Of a DNA stretch of 64,000 bases, positions 26,914-34,641 are shown one piece after another. Position numbers and translations under genes: made by a program. Below the pieces are notes generated by a model. That model saw nothing but the letters and a program-made list of their open reading frames with translations. It was not told where the DNA came from and did not search any database. Positions within the stretch are counted from its first letter, which is position 1, and each line of letters starts with the position of its first letter. Origin of the DNA: Acidobacteriaceae bacterium (GTDB lineage Bacteria; Acidobacteriota; Terriglobia; Bryobacterales; Bryobacteraceae); contig JAFAYI010000036.1 of the NCBI GenBank assembly GCA_019240475.1, positions 310,001 to 374,000 of the forward strand. Direction: 5' to 3'.

Positions 26914-27395
26914 AGCTCGTACTGTCTTTGTTGTTCGCGGCCGTGCTCGCGTTCGCCGACGGCGGCGCGGTTCTCTTCCGCCAGCAGTCCGGCCCTTTCC
27001 TCGTCACCGTCTTCGGCTCACCTCAAGTCGGTTCCACCGATTTCAGCGTGCTCGTCCAAAACGCCTCCGACCGCTCCCCTATGCTCGACGCCGAGGTTTC
27101 CATTGCCGTCGCCCACCAACTGGCGGCCGCCACCCACGCGCAGGCCACCAACAAACTGCTCTACGCCACGTCCATCCGATTCTTCCGTCCCGGCGAGTAC
27201 TCCCTGCAGGTTCGCGTTGCGCAAATGGAGAAAGGCGGCGCCTATATCGACCACGACATCGTCGTCTCGCCCACCCCTGCTCCTTGGCTCGCTTACTGGC
27301 CTTGCTTCGCGCTCGTGCCTGTCGCTATTTTGTTATTTGCGCTAAACCAATGGCTCAAATCGAAGCGGACTCAGCGTCCGCCAGCACCGCCATAG
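26910..27395 (+). CDS. Small exported protein at the end of the respiratory operon
   Basis: A 161-residue protein starting at a TTG that overlaps the stop of the CtaG fusion by four bases. A signal segment (about residues 2-17) is followed by an immunoglobulin-like strand-rich domain (residues 20-120, with SGPFLVTVFGSPQVGSTDF) and a C-terminal membrane helix (about 125-150). The layout recalls FixH- or YtkA-like accessory proteins of oxidase assembly, but no motif proves it. The end overlaps the converging gene by 41 bases. Confidence 0.72.
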   Translation: MKLVLSLLFAAVLAFADGGAVLFRQQSGPFLVTVFGSPQVGSTDFSVLVQNASDRSPMLDAEVSIAVAHQLAAATHAQATNKLLYATSIRFFRPGEYSLQVRVAQMEKGGAYIDHDIVVSPTPAPWLAYWPCFALVPVAILLFALNQWLKSKRTQRPPAPP

Positions 27396-28956
27396 CCGCG
27401 TTCCGCCCGTTTATGGCAATCACGCTTCCGCCCGGGTGTGTGCAGGCGCCGCACAGATACATGCCCTTCATCGGCGTCCGCGCGTGCAGCCGATTGCTCC
27501 ACATATACGCCGGCAGGCACTCTCCTTGAAAAATGTGCCCGCCCGTCAACCCGACTTTCTTCTCGATATCCGGCGGTCCCAGCGCCTCGGCCGCAATCAC
27601 CGCCTCCGGCATGTTGCTGCAGAATCGCGCGAGCGAATCCAGCGCCACCTGCTTTGCCCGTTCGCGATGCTCGTCCCACGCGCCTTCCGCGAATCTGTAG
27701 GGCACATACTGCGAAAAAACGCTCATCGTATGCGTGCCCGCGGGCGCGACGCTCGCATCATGCACGCTTTGAAAATAGAGCTCCGTCCAAAGCCGCTCCG
27801 GAAGTCGTCCCGCACGTGCCGCTGCATAGCTCGCTTTCCATTCCGGTTTCGTCAACGGCGTATTCGCCTGCCCGAAATGGTGCGGCTGGCATGTCCCCGG
27901 ACGCGCCCTGAAATTCGGCAGCTCGCGCAGCCAAACGTTCACCTTCAGCGTGCACCCTTCTATCGGAATCGCTTCCACCTGCCGCCGCCATTCGCGATCG
28001 GCCGCATTCCCCAACAGCCTCAGAGTGATGCGCGGATCGGCATTCGAGATCACCACCGGCGCCCAGATTCGTTCGCCTCCTTCGAGCACCACTCCCTCGC
28101 CCGGCGCGATCTCGCTCACCCGCACTCCCGCGCCAATCGTCGCCCCCGCTTCCTGCGCGGCGTCCGCCAAATAGAAGGACACCATTCCCATGCCGCCCTT
28201 CACATATCCCCACGCGCCGGTCAATCCGCCCAGGCGCCCGGATGAATGATGAAAGCGAATAGATGCGGTCCCCGCATCGAAAGGACTTGCGTTCGTCCCG
28301 ATGACGCCCTGTCCTAAATAGCCGTACTGCAGCCGCTCATCGCTCAGGTAGCGCTCTACCAGCTCCGCCATGGACCACTCAAACAGCAGCGCAATTCCCT
28401 CGCGATCGTTCCCTAGGCGGTCTTCGATCTGATCCCGCGTCGGCGCCTCCCCGATCCAAGCATCGCGCCCATCCGCCGGCCGCAGCGCCTCGCGCGTACG
28501 CGCGATCAACTGCGACATCGCGCGCCATCCGGCCACATCCTTCGGCGAGAGCCGCGCAATCTCGGCATCGCACCGTTCGTCGTCTTCGTGAAGCTGAACG
28601 CTCGTGCCGTCTTCGAATGGAATGAACAATCCCTCGATCGCAGGCGTCCACGTATAGCCGCGTTCTGGCAAATCCAGCTCTTCAATGACTAGCGGATGCA
28701 GCAGTCCCGCCAGGTACGCGCACGGCGACATCCGCACGCCTGGCCATGGCTCCTCAATCGTGCACGCCCCGCCGATGCGCTCGCGTTCCTCCACTATCAA
28801 CACGCGTTTGCCCGCGCGCGCAAGGTACGCCGCGCACGCGAGCCCGTTGTGTCCCGCGCCCACAATTACGGCATCCCACCGCTTTTGAGCCAACGCCCGG
28901 ACTGGCTCGGGCAGCCCCACTATGCCGAGTGAATCGGCCACTGAAGACGCTACCAA
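27355..28956 (-). CDS. PYROXD2/phytoene-desaturase-like FAD oxidoreductase
   Basis: A 533-residue FAD enzyme. The N-terminus has VIVGAGHNGLACAAYLARAG, the dinucleotide-binding fold, and RIGGACTIEEPWPG. The C-terminus has GMYLCGACTHPGGSVIAING, which closes the FAD site in the phytoene-desaturase/PYROXD2 family. Substrate in bacteria is unknown; carotenoid genes are not next to it. I chose the TTG at 28956, preceded by a GAGGGGGG ribosome site, over a TTG at 28995 with no such site; a start nearer the FAD motif is also possible. Confidence 0.85.
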   Translation of the reverse strand: MVASSVADSLGIVGLPEPVRALAQKRWDAVIVGAGHNGLACAAYLARAGKRVLIVEERERIGGACTIEEPWPGVRMSPCAYLAGLLHPLVIEELDLPERGYTWTPAIEGLFIPFEDGTSVQLHEDDERCDAEIARLSPKDVAGWRAMSQLIARTREALRPADGRDAWIGEAPTRDQIEDRLGNDREGIALLFEWSMAELVERYLSDERLQYGYLGQGVIGTNASPFDAGTASIRFHHSSGRLGGLTGAWGYVKGGMGMVSFYLADAAQEAGATIGAGVRVSEIAPGEGVVLEGGERIWAPVVISNADPRITLRLLGNAADREWRRQVEAIPIEGCTLKVNVWLRELPNFRARPGTCQPHHFGQANTPLTKPEWKASYAAARAGRLPERLWTELYFQSVHDASVAPAGTHTMSVFSQYVPYRFAEGAWDEHRERAKQVALDSLARFCSNMPEAVIAAEALGPPDIEKKVGLTGGHIFQGECLPAYMWSNRLHARTPMKGMYLCGACTHPGGSVIAINGRNAAMAVLADAESASI

Positions 28957-29113
28957 GCGTCCCCCCTCGCGACTGACAGGGTGGGGACACAGCAATCAGG
29001 CGCCGTAAGTACGGCTGTCGCCGAACGTGTCGAAGGCATCGGTGGGTAGTACATCGCGGGTTCGCGTCCTGAACGTGACGATTCTACTAGACGAAGAGTT
29101 CGTCTCCGATCGT

Positions 29114-30550
29114 CTACTCGACCCGAACCCCGCGTGCTGCCGCTACTAACAACAGAAGGCATACCGCCAGGTGGCTACAAACCACCAGAAGCAGGAATGC
29201 CGCTTGTGGCGTATCTGCTGCCCCAATCTGAAATGAAAACTGTGGTAGCTGCGCTAGAATCGGCTTCGGCACCGCGCGATAATCCACCCACAGAACCTGC
29301 CGTATCGTATAGCCGCTTTCCCGGATACTCGGTCCGAACTGAAGCGCTCCCTGGAACCATTGCTGCTGTAATCTCTGGGACGATGGGCTAAATGCCGTCA
29401 CGTACCGGGCGACCGCGTCTTCGAATTCCTCTTCAAAGCTGTCGCCTGTCGTAAAACTCGCATCTAATCCCCTTATCGCAGTCTCAAACGGCGAGAGTAA
29501 GTTCAGGTTCTTCCGCAAACGATCCGCTGCTTCAGCCTGCTTCAGAAAGTCCGCTCGATATTGTGTTACTTCTTTCTTGAACTTTTCTAACTCCCGTAAG
29601 TTATTCGCAACCTCTGCCGATTCGAGAGACAATATCTTTTCGTTCGCATCGCGAGGGGATAGGTTCTGATTCAAAATATCCGTGATCTGGGTGGACGAGA
29701 TCGACCCGACTCGCTCATACAACATCATCTGTGCCCGTCGGATCTTCGTCTCAAGCTCGTAAATGGAGGGGGGCGGATTTGCAATCGCGGCGCTAAGGGC
29801 CGTCGCGATCGGTAGCACTAGCACGAACGCGATCCAAAACGCCAGTACGCCGATCAGTGATTTCCAAGTGCTCTTGCAGAGGCTCGATAACATGCATCCC
29901 ACAGCCACTCCGATCAGAGATCCCGAACCGATAAAGGCGAACGCCCACGCGTATCGCCCGATCAGCTCCGGGGAAAAGCGGATCGCGCCGCTTGCCGTTA
30001 CCAGCAGCAGGTTGAGTGACAGGGACAGGCCCACGATGGCTAGTAGAATCAGCGCGCACACCACCGCCGCCGCCAGCACCAGCCGAACTGGCGAAAGCGG
30101 CTGGCAGAGCAGCATCCGCAGCCGGTTAGCGTCGCGTTCGCCCGATACAGAGTCATAGGAAATCAATAGGCTTGCCATCAAGAAGACAAGCAGAAAAATC
30201 GACCTGAAATCAAGCGACATGAAATAACTGTTCCTGGATGCGCCGAACGTTTCGATCGGCACATCCATTGCCCACGGTGTGACGATCAGGTAAGGCGGCA
30301 AATGTTGTGGCGTGCCGTGGTCGACGAACACAAACGAGTTTACGGGGCGCGGCACAAAAACGCGCTCAATCGTGTTCTCGGCCTGCGCCTGTCGCGCGAT
30401 CGTCTGGAATGTCCTGTTTTCCTGCTGTATGTAACTTGTCGCCGCGATCGCGTTCAGCACCATCGTGCACAGTGCAGCCGCGGCAAGTACGTGCAGGCGT
30501 CGGCTGTACACTTGCCGCTTGAAGTAATAACCTGCTATGGCCGTGAACAT
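29114..30550 (-). CDS. ABC-2 type permease (DUF3526-like), last gene of the Cys-peptide operon
   Basis: A 478-residue permease. One membrane helix near residues 22-40, a periplasmic loop, then four helices (about 118-255) including YDSVSGERDANRLRMLL, the typical ABC-2 loop, then a long helical periplasmic domain (about 265-430) and a last helix (about 448-470). The shape fits the DUF3526 group of ABC-2 permeases. It follows the other permease with six bases between them, so the pair with the ATPase at 31860-32618 forms one transporter. Substrate unknown; the cysteine-rich peptides upstream are candidates. Confidence 0.82.
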   Translation of the reverse strand: MFTAIAGYYFKRQVYSRRLHVLAAAALCTMVLNAIAATSYIQQENRTFQTIARQAQAENTIERVFVPRPVNSFVFVDHGTPQHLPPYLIVTPWAMDVPIETFGASRNSYFMSLDFRSIFLLVFLMASLLISYDSVSGERDANRLRMLLCQPLSPVRLVLAAAVVCALILLAIVGLSLSLNLLLVTASGAIRFSPELIGRYAWAFAFIGSGSLIGVAVGCMLSSLCKSTWKSLIGVLAFWIAFVLVLPIATALSAAIANPPPSIYELETKIRRAQMMLYERVGSISSTQITDILNQNLSPRDANEKILSLESAEVANNLRELEKFKKEVTQYRADFLKQAEAADRLRKNLNLLSPFETAIRGLDASFTTGDSFEEEFEDAVARYVTAFSPSSQRLQQQWFQGALQFGPSIRESGYTIRQVLWVDYRAVPKPILAQLPQFSFQIGAADTPQAAFLLLVVCSHLAVCLLLLVAAARGVRVE

Positions 30551-30556
30551 GCGCCT

Positions 30557-31849
30557 CTACCGTCCCGAGCGGCTTACATCCATGCGTGCGAACAAAAGTC
30601 TAGCCAAGGCGAAAGCTGCGCCGTTCCAGATTAGAAGGCTCGCGATTCCGGAGAACATCTCCGAAAAACCGCTCTGCCAAGGCGCCGCATCGGGCCGGGC
30701 CGCCGGTTCGATGCATGCAATTGATGAGGAATTTTCCGTCCAGCGGAACGCCCGGTCCGGCTCCGATGTAAGCTCGCGTCGAATGCACTCGTTCAGGGCG
30801 CCTTCTGCTCTCCCGATCTGGCCGCAGTAAAGCTTCCAGGCCTCAGTTCCGGTTCCGGTCACCCCGCCCACGTATCGAAAATACGCAAGCACTGGCAGCA
30901 CCGGCAGCCTCGTCGCCTTCAGATGGCACATATCTTGAAAATCGGCAGGTGTCGCTCCGCTCATCAGCACTGCCTGCTGCGTCGGATTGGCTCGCGCCAG
31001 AATTCCCTCCGAAAGCGCGCTGCGATTTGTGCCGGCCTGAACCGCGGTTCCCAAACCGGAAGACGTCGGGGTCCCTAGTAATACCAACCCGGCCCACACC
31101 GCAAACGCAAGTGCTAGGGCCCCATCGTGCGGCAGAGGGCAAGAGGCGACCGCAATCCCGGCCGTAGCAAACAGCAACCCGAGCAACGGTAGAGGCGCGT
31201 AGCAACCCACAAGCGTCCATATCACCGGATAGTGAACCGGCAGCGACGAGAGCGCCGCCGCCGTCAGGCCGATCGCCAGTAGAACGGGTATCGTTAGAAC
31301 GATTAACACGGAAGTCAATTCCGCGATCAACAGATCCAAGCGTCCCACCGGCAGCGATAGCACCAGGCGCAGGAGGCCCTGTTCCTTTTCGCCAGCTATG
31401 ATCTCGGCCCCGTAGAGAATACCTAGTAAGGTAATCGAAAAAGCGAGTAAGTGGGCGGGGTCGAGCGGCAGGTACCTCGGCGCTGCAAAGGGCGTCGCGG
31501 CATCCGAGCTTAGCAGCTCCGTCCCGCCGAAACGGCCGTGAAGCACTGCTAGATCGGGCGCCGCAGCGCTCGGACCGGAAAAGAAGATCGATCCGTAGGG
31601 TAGCGGGTGCGAGACCACTCTAAACACCTGCGAGTAAACGTGAATATTCGGATCGTGAAGCTTATCTTCGAGCGCGTTCAGGCTGGCATGTTGGACCGCT
31701 ATTCTTCTGGTAAGCGAAGAACTTGTTACCAAGGCGCTCAGCGCCGGCAGGATCGTTACCGCTAGGAACAGCGCCCACAGCAGCCGGCTCTTGCAGGTGA
31801 GCAGACAACGCCGCTTGACTAATACAAGCAGCAGCCTGTATCTCGACAT
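30557..31849 (-). CDS. ABC-2 type permease of the Cys-peptide operon
   Basis: A 430-residue permease with an N-terminal helix (about residues 22-45), a periplasmic loop, four or five central helices (about 135-285) and one near the C-terminus (about 395-415). The loop GAEIIAGEKEQGLLRLVLSL is the ABC-2 hallmark for contact with the ATPase. It lies 10 bases after the ATPase gene and six before the second permease, so a heterodimeric permease is likely. Confidence 0.83.
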   Translation of the reverse strand: MSRYRLLLVLVKRRCLLTCKSRLLWALFLAVTILPALSALVTSSSLTRRIAVQHASLNALEDKLHDPNIHVYSQVFRVVSHPLPYGSIFFSGPSAAAPDLAVLHGRFGGTELLSSDAATPFAAPRYLPLDPAHLLAFSITLLGILYGAEIIAGEKEQGLLRLVLSLPVGRLDLLIAELTSVLIVLTIPVLLAIGLTAAALSSLPVHYPVIWTLVGCYAPLPLLGLLFATAGIAVASCPLPHDGALALAFAVWAGLVLLGTPTSSGLGTAVQAGTNRSALSEGILARANPTQQAVLMSGATPADFQDMCHLKATRLPVLPVLAYFRYVGGVTGTGTEAWKLYCGQIGRAEGALNECIRRELTSEPDRAFRWTENSSSIACIEPAARPDAAPWQSGFSEMFSGIASLLIWNGAAFALARLLFARMDVSRSGR

Positions 31850-31859
31850 CGGATTCGCT

Positions 31860-32618
31860 TTAGCGATGTGCGCTCATCACCGTCGTGTATAGAGCCTCAA
31901 GCGGCTCGTCCAGTAATTCACGCCCGGTCTTCTCTAAGACAAGACGCCCTTCTTTCATGATTCCCACCCGGTCGGCGATAATCCTTGCCCGAAACAAATC
32001 GTGGGTCGTCATAAGCACCGCGCACTTCTGCGAGCGCAAGCTTTCGACGATTCCCGTAAATTCCTCCATCGCCTTCGGATCTAATCCTGACATCGGCTCA
32101 TCCAGCAGAATCACCTGGCTCCGTCGGACCAACGCAACCGCTATCGCCAGTTTCTGTCGCATCCCTTTCGAAAATTCGTGAATCGGTTGCCGAAACGCTC
32201 TGGGCGTCAGCCCTGCGCGTTCCAGCGCTTCCTCGCAAAGCTTGTCCGTCAAACGTCCCGCGCCGCCCAATTGGCCGAACAGAATAAGTGTTTCGCGCGC
32301 CGTGAAGCTGCCGTGAAGCGCAACGTTCTCGGGAATATAGGAAACGAATTTCTTCACTTCCAAAGATTGCTTATGACAATCGAAGCCTTTTATGCTCGCC
32401 TCTCCGCTCGTAGGCGCCGTAAAGCCCAAGAGGCAATTCATGAGGCTGCTTTTGCCCGCTCCGTTGGCCCCTAGCAGGCAAAATATCTCTCCGGCCCGGA
32501 TGCAAAGAGTGATCCGGTCCAGCGCCGTAATCCCGTTTCGATAGCGCTTGCTGAGCTTGACTATCTGGATCGCCGGGCAATCGGCCGATCCGCCGTTTCT
32601 TTCAGTAAGTGCATGCAT
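31860..32618 (-). CDS. ABC transporter ATPase of the Cys-peptide operon
   Basis: A 252-residue ATPase. Walker A is GANGAGKS at residues 50-57; the signature is FSKGM, a variant of LSGGQ; Walker B is VILLDEP with a following SGLDP D-loop; the H-loop is TTHDL. I chose the ATG at 32618, because upstream residues of the longer frame do not look like an ABC domain. Its start overlaps the end of the PCYCxC gene by 17 bases, indicating coupling. It powers the two ABC-2 permeases downstream. Confidence 0.9.
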   Translation of the reverse strand: MHALTERNGGSADCPAIQIVKLSKRYRNGITALDRITLCIRAGEIFCLLGANGAGKSSLMNCLLGFTAPTSGEASIKGFDCHKQSLEVKKFVSYIPENVALHGSFTARETLILFGQLGGAGRLTDKLCEEALERAGLTPRAFRQPIHEFSKGMRQKLAIAVALVRRSQVILLDEPMSGLDPKAMEEFTGIVESLRSQKCAVLMTTHDLFRARIIADRVGIMKEGRLVLEKTGRELLDEPLEALYTTVMSAHR

Positions 32619-33105
32619 CGGGTCTGCGCCTTGAGGAGGACAAAGGCGATGATAACCGCCGCAGGTCCACCCGTTCCCATCCACCTTCCGCAATCGCCTT
32701 CCGAATTCGTGCCGGGGACAAACCTTTCCTGTGCTCGCAATAGGCGAAGACCGCTTCTTGACGGCATATATCGCACTCCGCGGCATGTTTCCCTCTAAAA
32801 CAATCCAGAAGGCTCTGGTGCGACATCGTTCGGTCGCAGTAGCAATAACACGGCAGTTGGTACAGCAAATCGGGAATCTTCGCGGCCACCGCGTAGACGG
32901 AGCTTACCTCGAGATCGGAGAACAGAGTCGCCGGCAAAATATTGCGAAAAGCCTGGCTTGGAGGCCCTGTGTGGTATCGGGGCGCCGGCATGTCCTCGCC
33001 CGAGCCATAAGCTAAGGCGGCCACCACCACAGCTAGAACGCCGCTCGCCAAAACTCCCCCGCGCCGAAATCTTCTCCGCTCGCGGGCAGCGTCACCCACA
33101 TACAT
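32602..33105 (-). CDS. Membrane-anchored PCYCxC-motif protein
   Basis: A 167-residue protein with an arginine-rich start and one membrane or signal helix (about residues 17-34). The outer domain carries PCYCYC (Cys 86, 88, 90), then cysteines 102, 111, 114 and 123 in the order DC-x8-C-x2-C-x8-C. This agrees with the PCYCGC-motif family of small exported proteins of unknown function, here with Tyr replacing the usual Gly. Metal or thiol chemistry outside the membrane is likely from the cysteines, not proven. The gene lies 109 bases after the second cysteine-rich peptide gene and overlaps the ABC ATPase gene. Confidence 0.8.
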   Translation of the reverse strand: MYVGDAARERRRFRRGGVLASGVLAVVVAALAYGSGEDMPAPRYHTGPPSQAFRNILPATLFSDLEVSSVYAVAAKIPDLLYQLPCYCYCDRTMSHQSLLDCFRGKHAAECDICRQEAVFAYCEHRKGLSPARIRKAIAEGGWERVDLRRLSSPLSSSRRRPDACTY

Positions 33106-33214
33106 TCGGAGTCTCCTATCTTTAGTGCCATTTCCAGTGCGGTGCTCTCAAAACAGCAATAGGAGGACCGGCAAGCCCGATGCTTCCAGCCCCCGGCCCT
33201 CCTGAGTTGCCGTG

Positions 33215-33382
33215 CTAGGTGCTGCAAGGACTGCAGAGGCAGTCGCAGCTGCTGGAGCTGCAGCAGTCCCCATGACACTTGGCTCCCTGGCAGCTTGTGC
33301 AACTGCACTGCGCCCATGCAATCACGCCCGGTAACATTAGAAATACACAGGTAAGTACGGCGCGTTTCCAAAACCTACTCAT
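33215..33382 (-). CDS. Exported cysteine-rich peptide B, 55 residues
   Basis: This short gene was found by reading the minus strand. It starts with ATG at 33382, six bases after an AGAGG, and ends with TAG at 33215-33217. Residues 1-24 are a signal peptide (basic start, hydrophobic core, LPGVIAWA). The remaining 31 residues hold ten cysteines at 26, 28, 31, 36, 40, 41, 46, 48, 50 and 53. The same spacing occurs in peptide A next door, so the two are paralogues; outside the cysteines they differ. Metallothionein-like metal binding or a disulfide-rich extracellular peptide are both possible. No family recognised. Confidence 0.82.
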   Translation of the reverse strand: MSRFWKRAVLTCVFLMLPGVIAWAQCSCTSCQGAKCHGDCCSSSSCDCLCSPCST

Positions 33383-33415
33383 TCGACACCTCTCTTCTCA
33401 GATAAACTGCCATTT

Positions 33416-33601
33416 CTAGACTTGCCTCTCTAACTCGGGGCACGGACCGCAAGTACATCCGCAGCCGTCCGTGATGCAGCACTTCCCTTCGCATTGCCCG
33501 CCGCCGCAGCTAGTGCAATCGCAGGCCCAGGCCGCGATACCCGGCAGCAGGATCAGCAGCAGGCCGCCGGCCATGAGCGCTCTTCGTAGCGTGAGTTTCA
33601 T
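33416..33601 (-). CDS. Exported cysteine-rich peptide A, 61 residues
   Basis: The ATG at 33601 follows a strong AAAGGAGG five bases upstream, so I prefer it to a start 11 codons earlier. Residues 1-26 are a signal peptide with two arginines and a long hydrophobic core ending LPGIAAWA. The mature part has ten cysteines at 27, 29, 32, 37, 41, 42, 47, 49, 51 and 54, then a short charged tail. Cysteine spacing is identical to peptide B. It lies 35 bases after the propeller gene and 33 bases before peptide B, all in one operon. Function unknown. Confidence 0.86.
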   Translation of the reverse strand: MKLTLRRALMAGGLLLILLPGIAAWACDCTSCGGGQCEGKCCITDGCGCTCGPCPELERQV

Positions 33602-33636
33602 CGTATCCTCCTTTCGCCAAGAATAGACTTGCAAAA

Positions 33637-34641
33637 TCAGGGCGCCGGAATGCGTGCCTCGTAAAGCCCGGTCTGAAAAACCACCGTAAACAACACCGTG
33701 TGCTCGCTCAACGACGAGTGCAGGATCTGTCCCCCATGGTTCCTCTTGATAGGCAACACGCGAACCTGATTGCCGTTCGAATCGAATTCGAACAATGCCT
33801 CAATCCCGCCCAGGACGTACACGCGCCCCACGCTGCTGTCGGCCATGACCGCCTTGGTGATGTAGTCCACCTGCGTGCCGTCGAATGGGCTCGACAGTAG
33901 CTTCTCGCCCGAACGCACATGCCAGAAGATGTTACGCAGCGAGTCCGCCTCCGCTCCTTGGATGAACCGCTCGAAAGCCAGATGTCCGTTCCTGTCGTAT
34001 TTCCGGATCACTGGCGCGATCACATACGATGCGTAGACGTTCCCCTCCTTGTCGGTCGCCAGCCACACGCGGTTGGCTTGCAATCTCAGCGCTGCATCCC
34101 GGCTCGTGTCCTTGGTTTGGTACAGTGCCGAGACCGTTGTAAGCTCCCCGAAATTTGCCGTATTCTTGCCGCTTGAGTCGTATACGGAAATCAGGTGGCC
34201 TTGCTGCGGATCGTTGATGTAAACTCTCCCGTTCCCGTCCGCGGCAAATGCTCTCGAATTCGACGGCGCCGGAAACTCCGCCCGAAACTGTCCCTCCGGC
34301 GAAAATAATTCCACCCGGCGGTTCCAGCGGTCGTATACCGTCACCACCGAATCCGACGCCTCCAGCCCAGTCGCATGATAGAACTCGCCCGGCCCTGGCC
34401 CCGTGCGCCCCACCGTGTGCAGTAACTTCCCGGCGCGGTCGAACACAAACAGGCGGTTTGTCAGGTCGTCATAGACATACACGTAGTGACTGTTGCCGGC
34501 CGTCACGCTCGGCTTTTGGACCGAAGCGTTACCCGGAAACATACTCGTATCGATAAATGCCGGGGCGCTTCCTGATCCGCTTGCCAGCCCGAGAGCTAGC
34601 AGCCCCGCCCACATGCCGCCCCGACTGTATACGCTCTTCAC
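33637..34641 (-). CDS. Exported NHL-type (6-bladed) beta-propeller protein
   Basis: A 334-residue protein with a signal peptide (about residues 1-28). The rest shows repeated blades of the NHL or 6-bladed beta-propeller kind: YDDLTNRLFVFDRAGKLL, YDRWNRRVELFSPEGQFR, ADGNGRVYIND, TDKEGNVYASY, IRKYDRNGHLAFE and LFEFDSNGNQVRV. No catalytic site is evident. Such propellers often bind peptides or proteins, so it may bind the cysteine-rich peptides encoded directly downstream; this is inference from position. It overlaps the preceding redoxin-like gene by four bases. Confidence 0.85.
   Translation of the reverse strand: MKSVYSRGGMWAGLLALGLASGSGSAPAFIDTSMFPGNASVQKPSVTAGNSHYVYVYDDLTNRLFVFDRAGKLLHTVGRTGPGPGEFYHATGLEASDSVVTVYDRWNRRVELFSPEGQFRAEFPAPSNSRAFAADGNGRVYINDPQQGHLISVYDSSGKNTANFGELTTVSALYQTKDTSRDAALRLQANRVWLATDKEGNVYASYVIAPVIRKYDRNGHLAFERFIQGAEADSLRNIFWHVRSGEKLLSSPFDGTQVDYITKAVMADSSVGRVYVLGGIEALFEFDSNGNQVRVLPIKRNHGGQILHSSLSEHTVLFTVVFQTGLYEARIPAP

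Noticed and set aside
26198..27529. 443-codon plus-strand frame crossing the end of the CtaG fusion
   Set aside because: Ser/Arg/Pro-rich out-of-frame translation; the overlapping genes at 24880-26913 and 26910-27395 explain the region.
29089..29105. Hairpin AGACGAA-GAG-TTCGTCT after the Cys-peptide operon as a terminator
   Set aside because: A perfect 7-base stem at the right place, but no run of T follows on the transcribed strand, so I do not call it a Rho-independent terminator.
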